From Clostridia bacterium (GTDB lineage: Bacteria; Bacillota; Clostridia; Oscillospirales; CAG-272): 14,950 nucleotides of DNA. The stretch covers positions 1-14,950 of the forward strand of contig JAFTNI010000227.1 in assembly GCA_017451975.1 (NCBI GenBank), written 5' to 3'. Position numbers and translations under genes: made by a program. This document shows, piece by piece, positions 6,904-12,990 of the stretch (positions within the stretch are counted from its first letter, which is position 1; each line of letters opens with the position of its first letter). The notes under the pieces were generated by a model. That model had not been told where the DNA came from. It saw only the letters and a program-made list of their open reading frames with translations, and made no database searches.

Positions 6904-6967
6904 TTTTTTAAAAAAATACTCTACTTTTAGTGGAATTGCAAATAAAAAATGCCCCGAAGGGCATTTT
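6904..6967. repeat. Direct repeat copy 1, terminator-bearing, ~62 bp
   Basis: This stretch matches 8522-8583 over its whole length with only a few substitutions and small indels. Shared parts are a T/A-rich block, the 20-mer CTACTTTTAGTGGAATTGCA and the hairpin built on ATGCCC/GGGCAT. The two copies flank the sigma/anti-sigma genes in the same orientation. Confidence 0.85.
6946..6967 (-). terminator. Rho-independent terminator of the sigma/anti-sigma operon
   Basis: AAAATGCCC pairs with GGGCATTTT over a CGAA loop (TTCG on the transcribed minus strand, a stable tetraloop), followed by a T-rich tail. It begins 14 bp past the anti-sigma stop codon. Confidence 0.9.
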
Positions 6968-6980
6968 GTTTGCTTTTGCA

Positions 6981-7865
6981 TCATTTAATATCCACTCTTG
7001 TTACATCGATGTATTTCAGCATATTTTCAAAGCTGTCGGTTGCGGGGATATGCATTCCGATAAGATGACCATCAATACGGAAAATGACTCTATAGCTCAA
7101 CAGTGTCGTTTTGTCTGCCGTATAGGTATCTATCTTATAAATCTGTTTGCCACTGTACTCAAAAGCCTCAAATCCGTTGTTCACGTAATTCTCAAAAGCG
7201 CTATCGGAGTATTCTCTTACCGAATATTCGCAGGATATAATTTTTTGGCGAAGATCTATAAGGTTTTCCTCGTCAATATCCGCCCCCTTAAGCTTGTATT
7301 TTACGGTTATATGCTCGTAAGTTATTGTCGGATTTTTCTCTTGGCGCAGAATGCTATAAAGCTCGTAATCATCGCCAAGGTTTGAAGGAATATAGTAGCA
7401 TTCGCTTGATGCTTCTCCAAGGCTTTTTTCGTAGGCAACAAAATCGCTTATGCTTGTGAACTCCTTTGGCGCGTAAATCGAAGGATGGGGTGCTTGAGTG
7501 AACGGCACCGTTGTTTTCGACGGAATTGTGCTATTGACTGAAATATCGGTATTTTCCGATGAGATTGTGCTGTTGACCGAAATAGACGTTGTTACCGATT
7601 GATTTGTGTTATTGGTTGAAACATCTGCCGTTACGGTTGGATTTGTGTTATTGCCCTGAGTATCTGACGTAGAAATACCCGGGGTAATTTCCTGCGGCAA
7701 TGTAGCTACGCCTACTATAATCAGCATAAGACATGCTGCAACTGTACCAAACCTGAACAACAAATGCTTTTTACCTGTCTTTTTTTTCTTTGTTCTCTCA
7801 TATGCGTCTTCAACCATATCGAAATCAATATTATTAAGCGCATTGGATATATCTTCCTTTTTCAT
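6981..7865 (-). CDS. Putative membrane anti-sigma factor with Thr/Asn/Ser repeat stalk
   Basis: A 294-residue protein encoded directly after an ECF sigma factor, overlapping it by 4 bp (ATGA), the usual place of the cognate anti-sigma. The cytoplasmic N-terminus (1-38, MKKEDISNALNNIDFDMVEDAYERTK and a lysine-rich patch) would bind the sigma factor. One membrane segment spans about 39-56. Outside lies a low-complexity stalk (about 60-125) holding four 13-residue repeats, then a globular domain (about 130-294) of unknown fold, perhaps DUF4367-like. The start ATG at 7865 follows GGAGG. No zinc-binding anti-sigma HxxxCxxC motif is present. Role by context: it holds the sigma factor inactive until an extracytoplasmic signal acts on the outer domain. 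Confidence 0.75.
   Translation of the reverse strand: MKKEDISNALNNIDFDMVEDAYERTKKKKTGKKHLLFRFGTVAACLMLIIVGVATLPQEITPGISTSDTQGNNTNPTVTADVSTNNTNQSVTTSISVNSTISSENTDISVNSTIPSKTTVPFTQAPHPSIYAPKEFTSISDFVAYEKSLGEASSECYYIPSNLGDDYELYSILRQEKNPTITYEHITVKYKLKGADIDEENLIDLRQKIISCEYSVREYSDSAFENYVNNGFEAFEYSGKQIYKIDTYTADKTTLLSYRVIFRIDGHLIGMHIPATDSFENMLKYIDVTRVDIK
7509..7664 (-). repeat. Four tandem 39-bp repeats encoding 13-residue Thr/Asn/Ser units
   Basis: Residues 68-119 of the anti-sigma protein divide into four consecutive 13-residue units: DTQGNNTNPTVTA, DVSTNNTNQSVTT, SISVNSTISSENT and DISVNSTIPSKTT. The similarity is also visible in the DNA as a 39-bp period. The units form the stalk just outside the membrane and could vary in copy number between strains. 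Confidence 0.85.
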
Positions 7866-8422
7866 AGTTCAAATCCCTCCTTTGTAAGATGATCTTTTAG
7901 TTTTTTTCTGACACGAAAGAGAATCGACGTTACTTTGCTTTCACTTACGCCAAAAGATGTTGCAATATCTGAAATAGAGCTCATGTACCAATATCTGTTT
8001 ATGAATACTTGTCTTTGTTCTACAGGTAAACCTTTTAAAAAACGATTGATTGTATCTGTCAAATCAATATTGGATGCAAGGTCTTCGCCTGCGCTGCTGT
8101 CGGGTATACACTCTGCAAGCTCATCGAGTGCAAGGAAATGCTGCCCCCCGCCGCGCTTTTGCGCATTGATTTGCTCAAGCCGATTGAGAGAAAGCTGCCT
8201 TGTTATCCGTCCGAGAAACGCTTTTAACGGATGCGGTTTCTCCGGCGGAATTGAATTCCACGCTTTCAAATATGTGTCATTGACAATTTCTTTTGCATCT
8301 TCCTCATCGTGAAGAATCTCTTTGGCAATATAGTGAAAATATCTACCGTATAATTTATCGGTTTCTTTAATTGCTTCCTCGGAACGTTCCCAATACAATT
8401 CCACAATTTTTTCATCTGTCAT
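7862..8422 (-). CDS. ECF-type RNA polymerase sigma factor
   Basis: A 186-residue sigma-70 family protein of ECF length. Region 2 spans about 18-85 (YGRYFHYIAKEILHDEEDAKEIVNDTYLKAWNSI-type core-binding and -10 recognition). A poorly conserved linker about 88-125 contains QKRGGGQHF. Region 4 spans about 128-182 (LPVEQRQVFINRYWYM, then the helix-turn-helix SISDIATSFGVSESKVTSILFRVRKKL). The ATG at 8422 is preceded by AGGGAGG. It overlaps the anti-sigma gene by 4 bp, so the pair is co-translated. A TATATT lies about 55 bp upstream, but I see no convincing -35, which would fit transcription by the ECF factor itself; that is inference. Its targets are not known. Confidence 0.92.
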   Translation of the reverse strand: MTDEKIVELYWERSEEAIKETDKLYGRYFHYIAKEILHDEEDAKEIVNDTYLKAWNSIPPEKPHPLKAFLGRITRQLSLNRLEQINAQKRGGGQHFLALDELAECIPDSSAGEDLASNIDLTDTINRFLKGLPVEQRQVFINRYWYMSSISDIATSFGVSESKVTSILFRVRKKLKDHLTKEGFEL

Positions 8423-8521
8423 AATGATCCTCCCTTCGTAATTTATTTTGAAAGCCTTTCACCCTAATATACAGGAAAACATAGCTTCACATTGCATTGA
8501 TTTTTAAAAAATATATAATAC

Positions 8522-8583
8522 TTTTTTAAAAATACCCTACTTTTAGTGGAATTGCAAGAAAAAATGCCCCGAAGGGCATTTTT
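8522..8583. repeat. Direct repeat copy 2, terminator-bearing, ~62 bp
   Basis: Second copy of the repeat at 6904-6967. It lies between the sigma-factor promoter region and the end of the upstream exported-protein gene, the same relative position and orientation as copy 1. Confidence 0.85.
8560..8583 (-). terminator. Second terminator behind the exported-protein operon
   Basis: AAAAATGCCC pairs with GGGCATTTTT over CGAA. It belongs to direct repeat copy 2 and follows another hairpin at 8595-8629, giving a tandem terminator for the 10753-8637 operon. Confidence 0.85.
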
Positions 8584-8594
8584 CGCTATAAAAT

Positions 8595-8629
8595 AACCAT
8601 CGGCAAGGAAGCTCCCCTTACCGACGGTT
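8595..8629 (-). terminator. First terminator hairpin of the membrane protein-HTH-exported protein operon
   Basis: A 14-bp stem (8595-8608 with 8616-8629) with a 7-nt loop lies 7 bp past the stop codon. The two non-Watson-Crick positions become G-U wobbles only when the minus strand is transcribed, so the hairpin is maintained for that strand. The tail is T/A-rich but weak, which the second hairpin may compensate. Confidence 0.7.
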
Positions 8630-8636
8630 GTGCCTT

Positions 8637-9578
8637 TTAATTCCAAACTATACTGCAATATTGCTTGAGGCAAATGCCGTCTTCTCTGCAAGAAAAGGCA
8701 AATAGTTTTTTGTCATCGTGTTGAAACAGCTCTTGCGTAACAGTATCCTCACCATCTTTGGATTTCGTATGAGTTTCTACGATAATATATTTTGTATCTG
8801 AACTTGTCGTAATCTTGGATGGCAATTCGCCAGCTACATAATCATCTTTGGCAACAATGTTGCCGTCCTTGTCAAACTGAAGTACGTTTGTGCCTATGGG
8901 CGTATCCATAAAACAGATGCTGACTTCAATGCTTGAACTAATGGTTTTGCTTTTTCCGTCTGTATTAATATTAACCGTCTGTTTCTCTTTTATAGTATGG
9001 TTGCCGGATATTCCTGCAGAGGGTTCACCGCCGTTGTTCGTATCTTGTATGGAAGTGAGATATACCTTGCCGTTAGAGGTTTGATACACAGGGTTGTAAT
9101 AGAAAACGTGGGGACCTTTGGATGCGGAAACATAAATCGTCCCTTTTATTTCGATGTTATTGCCGATATTGGTATGTGCATCGGATACGGTATCATCGCC
9201 AACGGTTTTCCAATATTGCACGCGGCTTTCTTCATCTGTATATATTGCGGAAAAATACGCGATTCCCTCTATGCCTTCAAAAACATATTTATTTGATTTT
9301 ACGGTTTCTCCCGTTTCCGGATTAGTGTAGGTGTCGTCTGCAAGTACGGCATAGATTTTACCTTGATTTTGAAAATAGCTTTCAGAGTCAAGCAAATCTA
9401 ACTGTTCCGTAGAGATAAAAACACCGATCAATCTATCATTGATTGCGCTATTCGAGATTGCGCTATTCGAGTTGCCGTTTGATTCATTTTTTGCGAAAGT
9501 TACTACACCTGTTACACCTAAAATAAAAGAGATAACCAACACACAGGCGAGTATGATTATAGCTATTTTATTCTTCAT
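8637..9578 (-). CDS. Membrane-anchored exported protein of unknown function
   Basis: 313 residues, not recognised. An N-terminal membrane segment or uncleaved signal (about 3-30) is followed by a short Ser/Asn linker containing two SNSAI repeats, and a large strand-rich, acidic extracellular domain. It contains a GVFISTEQLDLLD segment, many beta-type stretches such as KYIIVETHTKSKDG, and three cysteines near the C-terminus (FSCREDGICLKQYC). LAC in the first helix resembles a lipobox, but the hydrophobic stretch continues past it, so a lipoprotein is unlikely. Start: of three close ATGs, the one at 9578 has GGAGG at 6 nt; it overlaps the HTH gene by 11 bp. It ends the operon with the small HTH regulator and the polytopic membrane protein. 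A sensor, immunity or envelope role is possible but unproven. Confidence 0.75.
   Translation of the reverse strand: MKNKIAIIILACVLVISFILGVTGVVTFAKNESNGNSNSAISNSAINDRLIGVFISTEQLDLLDSESYFQNQGKIYAVLADDTYTNPETGETVKSNKYVFEGIEGIAYFSAIYTDEESRVQYWKTVGDDTVSDAHTNIGNNIEIKGTIYVSASKGPHVFYYNPVYQTSNGKVYLTSIQDTNNGGEPSAGISGNHTIKEKQTVNINTDGKSKTISSSIEVSICFMDTPIGTNVLQFDKDGNIVAKDDYVAGELPSKITTSSDTKYIIVETHTKSKDGEDTVTQELFQHDDKKLFAFSCREDGICLKQYCSIVWN
9442..9471 (-). repeat. Perfect tandem 15-bp duplication inside the exported-protein gene
   Basis: ATTGCGCTATTCGAG occurs twice in direct succession (9442-9456 and 9457-9471), duplicating five residues in the linker after the membrane anchor. The identity of the copies suggests recent slippage; the frame is kept. 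Confidence 0.95.
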
Positions 9579-9795
9579 CTTCATCCTCCAAAAATCCATC
9601 GAATTTCAGTATATCGCCCACATCACATTCGAGAAAATAGCAAATACGATTGATAGTCGAAAAACGAACGCCTTTAGCTTTTCCGCTTCGTAATATGGAC
9701 AGATTTGCTTCTGTGATACCTATTTTTGCACATAATTCCTTTGATGTCAGCCCGCGATCCTTCAGGACATCCTCTAAATGTACTCGTATTGCCAT
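9568..9795 (-). CDS. Cro/CI-family small transcriptional regulator (YozG-like)
   Basis: A 75-residue helix-turn-helix protein consisting only of the DNA-binding domain. HTH lies at about 13-45 (LTSKELCAKIGITEANLSILRSGKAKGVRFSTINRI, split here: recognition helix around EANLSILRSG), followed by YFLECDVGDILKF and an acidic tail. The family commonly sits beside DUF2975 membrane proteins in Firmicutes, as YozG beside YoaS in B. subtilis, which agrees with the gene upstream. The start at 9795 has a weak G-rich ribosome binding site and lies 13 bp after the membrane gene. It probably binds the split inverted repeat in the operon promoter and represses it. Confidence 0.9.
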   Translation of the reverse strand: MAIRVHLEDVLKDRGLTSKELCAKIGITEANLSILRSGKAKGVRFSTINRICYFLECDVGDILKFDGFLEDEDEE

Positions 9796-9808
9796 GCCAA
9801 CGCCCCCA

Positions 9809-10753
9809 TTATATAAAGAGGTCGTTGTCGTTTTGAAGCTTCCGATTTTCCACGATCAATCGTGATAAAATCAGAACCAAAAGAATGAAAGTTAAAATGA
9901 CAACGGGAATTTCAACATTGACGGAAATATCAGAAAGAAAACGGGAGAGTAATAGCTGTAACACATTAAAAATTGAGGCAGACGCTGCTGTGACGCCAAG
10001 TGCCACGCAACAGCGTTTAGAGAGTAAGTCAGCATATCTTACGGTATTCTCCTCATTTCTTTCAATATACGCATCCAGGAGCGTAAGCAATGAGAGTGTA
10101 ATGACAATGCCGAAGATAGAAGGCAGTGAGGAAACAATAAAGCGTATTACTTCCATCACGTGATCTATGATTTTTTGCGAAGCGGAAAGCCCCTCTAATA
10201 ATGCACTGCCGCAGGAAATTGCAATTGCCGCAACAAAGAAGATACAAAGAGCGTGAAGCGCAATACGCAAATAGCGAAAAAGCTTATTTGTGTTACCGCT
10301 ACGGAAGAGTCTTATCAACCTTAAAATTATCCAGAGGATAATAACCGACCAAACTGCACCGCTCACGATAGCTTTAACTAAAGGTAGCGATTCCATAGTA
10401 AGATACGGAAAAGCAGAAAGGAGCTTTGATGTGTTTGCCATACTGAGCAAGGTAATAAACACGATAATGCTTATACAGCAAAGCGCGATGTTTTCGCCAA
10501 TGTAATTTTTCTCGCTTTTGTGACGCAGTACAGAAAGCACGGGAAGAAGGGAGATGGCTAAGCAAAGAGCCAGCGCAAGCCCGTTTCCGATATTTCCGGT
10601 AAGCGCCAAAGCGCGAAGAGCCGCACCGATCTGTTCAAACGGGAATGCCAGTACGGAAGAAAAAAATGCCGGCAAACTATCGACAAACAGTACAAGAGCC
10701 ATTAAAGCCATAAAAACGACTCCCATAAGTATTAAAAATGTTTTTCTTTTCAT
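9809..10753 (-). CDS. Polytopic membrane protein, DUF2975-like C-terminal part
   Basis: A 314-residue membrane protein with about eight hydrophobic segments (about 7-27, 50-72, 86-108, 125-147, 163-187, 203-226, 248-265, 275-296). The C-terminal end, a helix followed by a hydrophilic EN-x-LQ-x-DNDLFI tail, resembles the ending of DUF2975 proteins, which usually have four segments and about 160-200 residues; this one is nearly double. Its pairing with a YozG-like regulator supports the relationship. The ATG at 10753 follows GAGGTGA. A perfect consensus promoter and an operator lie upstream. Function is unknown; DUF2975 proteins have no established biochemical role that I can cite. Confidence 0.75.
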   Translation of the reverse strand: MKRKTFLILMGVVFMALMALVLFVDSLPAFFSSVLAFPFEQIGAALRALALTGNIGNGLALALCLAISLLPVLSVLRHKSEKNYIGENIALCCISIIVFITLLSMANTSKLLSAFPYLTMESLPLVKAIVSGAVWSVIILWIILRLIRLFRSGNTNKLFRYLRIALHALCIFFVAAIAISCGSALLEGLSASQKIIDHVMEVIRFIVSSLPSIFGIVITLSLLTLLDAYIERNEENTVRYADLLSKRCCVALGVTAASASIFNVLQLLLSRFLSDISVNVEIPVVILTFILLVLILSRLIVENRKLQNDNDLFI

Positions 10754-10776
10754 AACATCACCTCAATTATTGTTTT

Positions 10777-10813
10777 ACGATAATATTATAGCACGTAAAT
10801 TATCGTTTGTCAA
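10777..10813 (-). promoter_or_regulatory. Consensus sigma-A promoter with split inverted-repeat operator
   Basis: Minus-strand TTGACA (10813-10808), 17 bp, TATAAT (10790-10785) is a perfect promoter. A perfect inverted repeat ACGATAAT (10777-10784) and ATTATCGT (10799-10806) brackets the -10 box, with half-site centres 22 bp apart, about two helical turns. A protein bound to both halves would occlude the promoter. The small HTH protein of the same operon is the obvious candidate. Confidence 0.88.
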
Positions 10814-10926
10814 TAATTTTGGAAATATTTTATTTTGGAAAATGAAGATGATGATTTTACTTTTTGCCGCCGTTCATCATCTGTCACTTCCCGAAGGCTT
10901 AAACACCGCCGCAGCTTTCAGAACAA

Positions 10927-10965
10927 AAAGAGCTAACTGACTTAATCTAAATCAGTTAGCTCTTT
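10927..10965. terminator. Strong 14-bp hairpin, possible bidirectional terminator
   Basis: AAAGAGCTAACTGA (10927-10940) pairs perfectly with TCAGTTAGCTCTTT (10952-10965) over an 11-nt loop. Both sides have short A/T runs; on the minus strand the tail is TTTTTGTTC-like. It could end transcription coming from the sirtuin operon, 450 bp upstream, or be the end of a mobile element. Confidence 0.6.
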
Positions 10966-11010
10966 ACTTATGAATAATGAAATTTTGTTGCCAAATCGTT
11001 GCCACAACTT

Positions 11011-11083
11011 CGCAAAATCGGGGCTTTTGCGGCTCTACAGCCGGGAAAGTACCCCTGCGAAATTATTCCCACTCGTTGCAGGG
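11011..11083. other. Cluster of short hairpins, structured element of unknown role
   Basis: Three successive inverted repeats occur in 73 bp: CGCAAAA/TTTTGCG (11011-11031), CGGCT/AGCCG (11030-11043) and CCCTGC/GCAGGG (11053-11083). The third encloses TTATTCCCACTC (11063-11074), whose minus strand is identical to the usual last four codons of guaA. The block is more GC-rich than its surroundings and has no convincing ORF. Confidence 0.45.
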
Positions 11084-11168
11084 ACTTGCATCTTAAACAA
11101 TTTTGTTTAGAAGATATTGCATCTGCTACTCTGATTATTTTGATTACCCATATTATTGTAGCTGTACG

Positions 11169-11367
11169 ATGGATGCTTATCAAAATCTTATCAGCGGTGA
11201 TAAACCACCACGGGAATACAAAGTAGTTGTTGTAGGTGGCTTGGATGTATTATAGCATATTTATGCGAGATTTTCCAGACGGTGATTGGACATTTTACGG
11301 CATTGCTATTAAAATTTATGAAAACATTCTGCAAGAGAAATTTTCCTGTCATTTCACAGTGAATTAG
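11169..11367 (+). pseudogene. Frameshifted small ORF resembling conjugative-element cargo (YodL/LPD-like)
   Basis: Two short overlapping frames look like one broken gene. The first (11169-11255, 28 codons) reads MDAYQNLISGDKPPREYKVV and ends after GGLDVL. The second frame (about 11245-11367) continues YYSIFMRDFPDGDWTFYGIA and ends FTVN. The opening, YxxLxxGDKPPxxYKVV, resembles small YodL/LPD-type proteins found in integrative elements of Clostridia. One frameshift near 11235-11250 would join the two. No good ribosome binding site or promoter is visible. The family resemblance is from memory and weak; a chance ORF is the alternative. Confidence 0.35.
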
Positions 11368-11410
11368 ACTGCTAATATCGTTGTAGCAAGTTCAACCCAT
11401 TACAATATTT

Positions 11411-12256
11411 TTATACAACCTTTAATACAGCGCCTATATCAGCATCAATGCAGATTGACTGCTTTTGTAGTTCTACGGGCAAATAACACTCTCCAAGATT
11501 AATACAAGCGTATGTTGCCTTTGGATTTTGCGCAGTCAACCTCCAAAATGGATATTTGATAATAACGGGAGTATTACCGCCAACACCGAGTTCAAGATAA
11601 AGAATATTCACATTCTTGTGTCTGCGGACAAAATCCTCATATCTTTTTGCCGCTGCATACCAACCTTCATCCTGAACAAAGGTATCGTCAGAGCGCAGAT
11701 TCATTGTCATTGGTCTGCCACACTTCGGGCAACGTGGGATAAGCTCTGTTGGTATCCGCATATCCCTTTGCTCGGCTATCATTCTGCGTACTGTATCTTC
11801 GTTGTCATAGGTGTTCTGATGGCACGGTTTAGAGCATTGCCACAGACCGTAATCGCCCTGTGTGTAGAACAGCCTTGTTTTATCAAATCCTGCAAGCTGA
11901 AACTGATGATCTACATTGGTGGTGATAATAAAGTAATCCTTGTCCTTTACAAGCGTGAGTAAATCATAGTAAGGTTTACCGGGCTTATCGGCATAGCGGT
12001 TGTAGTAGATATGCCTTGACCACCACGCCCAATATTCTTCAAGGCTTTCAAAGGGATAAAACCCGCCCGAATAAATATCATTGATGCCGTACTTTTCGTG
12101 AAAGTCGGCAAAGTATTTCATAAAGCGTTCACCGCTGTAGGTCAGTCCAGCAGAGGTGGATAATCCCGATCCTGCACCGATAATAATAGCATCCGCTGTT
12201 TCGATTTTCTCTTTCAGTTTCTTAATCTGCTCGGAGTAATCTCCGGTAGATTTCAT
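11411..12256 (-). CDS. sirTM: Class M sirtuin, NAD+-dependent protein ADP-ribosyltransferase
   Basis: A 281-residue SIR2-fold protein. The NAD-binding start GAGSGLSTSAG (27-37), TTNVDHQF (112-119), GVGGNTP (224-230) and a zinc site of two cysteine pairs (Cys141/Cys145 and Cys176/Cys179) are present. The catalytic histidine of deacetylating sirtuins, normally in an HG motif, is Gln133 (TQGD) here. That substitution, 19 residues after Asn114, is the hallmark of SirTM enzymes, which ADP-ribosylate proteins instead of deacylating them and are encoded next to a macrodomain, as in Staphylococcus aureus and Streptococcus pyogenes. I chose ATG 12256, preceded by AAGGA at 8 nt, over the ATG at 12277; it overlaps the macrodomain gene by 35 bp. 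Last gene of the operon. The usual GcvH-L substrate and lipoate ligase genes are not in this window. Confidence 0.92.
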   Translation of the reverse strand: MKSTGDYSEQIKKLKEKIETADAIIIGAGSGLSTSAGLTYSGERFMKYFADFHEKYGINDIYSGGFYPFESLEEYWAWWSRHIYYNRYADKPGKPYYDLLTLVKDKDYFIITTNVDHQFQLAGFDKTRLFYTQGDYGLWQCSKPCHQNTYDNEDTVRRMIAEQRDMRIPTELIPRCPKCGRPMTMNLRSDDTFVQDEGWYAAAKRYEDFVRRHKNVNILYLELGVGGNTPVIIKYPFWRLTAQNPKATYACINLGECYLPVELQKQSICIDADIGAVLKVV

Positions 12257-12989
12257 AATCTGTATCCTTGAAAACATTAAAAATCACCTCAATGTCGCTT
12301 TTACACTTTCGTACTGTCTCCACCGCAATCTCGGCTGCTCTGTCATTCGGGAAGTGAAACTCTCCTGTAGAGATACAGCAGAAAGCAACACTTTTTACGC
12401 CGTTTTCTCTTGAAAGCTCCAAACAGGAACGGTAGCAGGATGCAAGCAGTTCTTCATCTTTTTTTGCAACCCTGCCGCTGATAATCGGACCTACTGTATG
12501 CAAAACATATTTGCAAGGCAGATTATACGCCTTGGTCATCTTCGCTTTTCCTGTAGGCTCTGCATAGCCCTGTTTTTCCATAATTTCCGCACATTCAAGG
12601 CGAAGCTGAATACCGGCATAGGTGTGGATGGCATTATCTATACAACCGTGACAAGGACAATAACATCCCGTCATACCGCTGTTGGCGGCATTGACGATAG
12701 CATCACATCTGAGCGTTGTAATATCGCCTTGCCACAAATAGATACCTTCTTCGATCTGCTCAAGGTCAGCAATGTCGGTAATACCTTTGTGTGCGGTCAC
12801 ACTTTGCAAATATTCATCCTGCACAGTAAGAAAATCATCGCCTATTGCTTTCGGATGACGAACGTTCATAAGGGAACGAAGCAACCGCCTTTGTTCTGCT
12901 TCGCTCTGCGGAATTTGCATATTCCTATACTGCGGTTGCTCAGAAAGCAGTTCTTTTATTAAAAATAGTCTTTTTTCGCTCTGTGTCAT
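12222..12989 (-). CDS. Zinc-type macrodomain protein, protein-ADP-ribose hydrolase
   Basis: 255 residues: a helical N-terminal extension (1-80) precedes a macrodomain (about 81-255). Visible motifs are QGDIT (87-91), VNAANS (99-104), a Cys/His cluster GCYCPCHGCIDNAIH (108-122) typical of the zinc-dependent macrodomains linked to SirTM, and the phosphate loop ISTGEFHFP (206-214). Such enzymes remove mono-ADP-ribose that the partner sirtuin attaches. The start at 12989 is 1 nt past the stop of the ferredoxin fusion gene, with GAGAGG upstream, and its 3' end overlaps the sirtuin gene. Writer and eraser are thus made from one mRNA with tight translational coupling, fitting a rapidly reversible modification. 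Confidence 0.92.
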   Translation of the reverse strand: MTQSEKRLFLIKELLSEQPQYRNMQIPQSEAEQRRLLRSLMNVRHPKAIGDDFLTVQDEYLQSVTAHKGITDIADLEQIEEGIYLWQGDITTLRCDAIVNAANSGMTGCYCPCHGCIDNAIHTYAGIQLRLECAEIMEKQGYAEPTGKAKMTKAYNLPCKYVLHTVGPIISGRVAKKDEELLASCYRSCLELSRENGVKSVAFCCISTGEFHFPNDRAAEIAVETVRKCKSDIEVIFNVFKDTDYEIYRRLLRAD

Positions 12990-12990
12990 A

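Larger units (their letters stand above)
10754..11410. other. 657-bp gap without an intact gene; probable island boundary
   Basis: After the promoter near 10800 this stretch holds no intact gene. It contains a 14-bp hairpin (10927-10965), a cluster of further hairpins (11011-11083) in a locally GC-rich block, a guaA-end-like 12-mer and a frameshifted small ORF on the plus strand. It separates the AT-rich operon on the left from the accessory genes on the right. No convincing terminator lies directly behind the sirtuin gene at 11411. Confidence 0.7.

Noticed and set aside
7509..7664. Regular 39-bp repeats considered as a CRISPR-like array
   Set aside because: They are in frame, diverged, directly adjacent without spacers, and encode a coherent 13-residue unit.
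9568..9795. Small HTH protein considered as antitoxin of a toxin-antitoxin pair
   Set aside because: Neither neighbour looks like a toxin; one is polytopic and the other a large exported protein. The YozG-like family beside DUF2975 proteins is a better fit.
10968..11226. Short frames on both strands in the GC-rich hairpin block
   Set aside because: The two frames overlap antisense and lack ribosome binding sites. The block is better explained as structured non-coding DNA.
11528..11962. Plus-strand open frame of 144 codons opposite the sirtuin gene
   Set aside because: Shadow of the sirtuin gene, without translation signals and with no recognisable domain.
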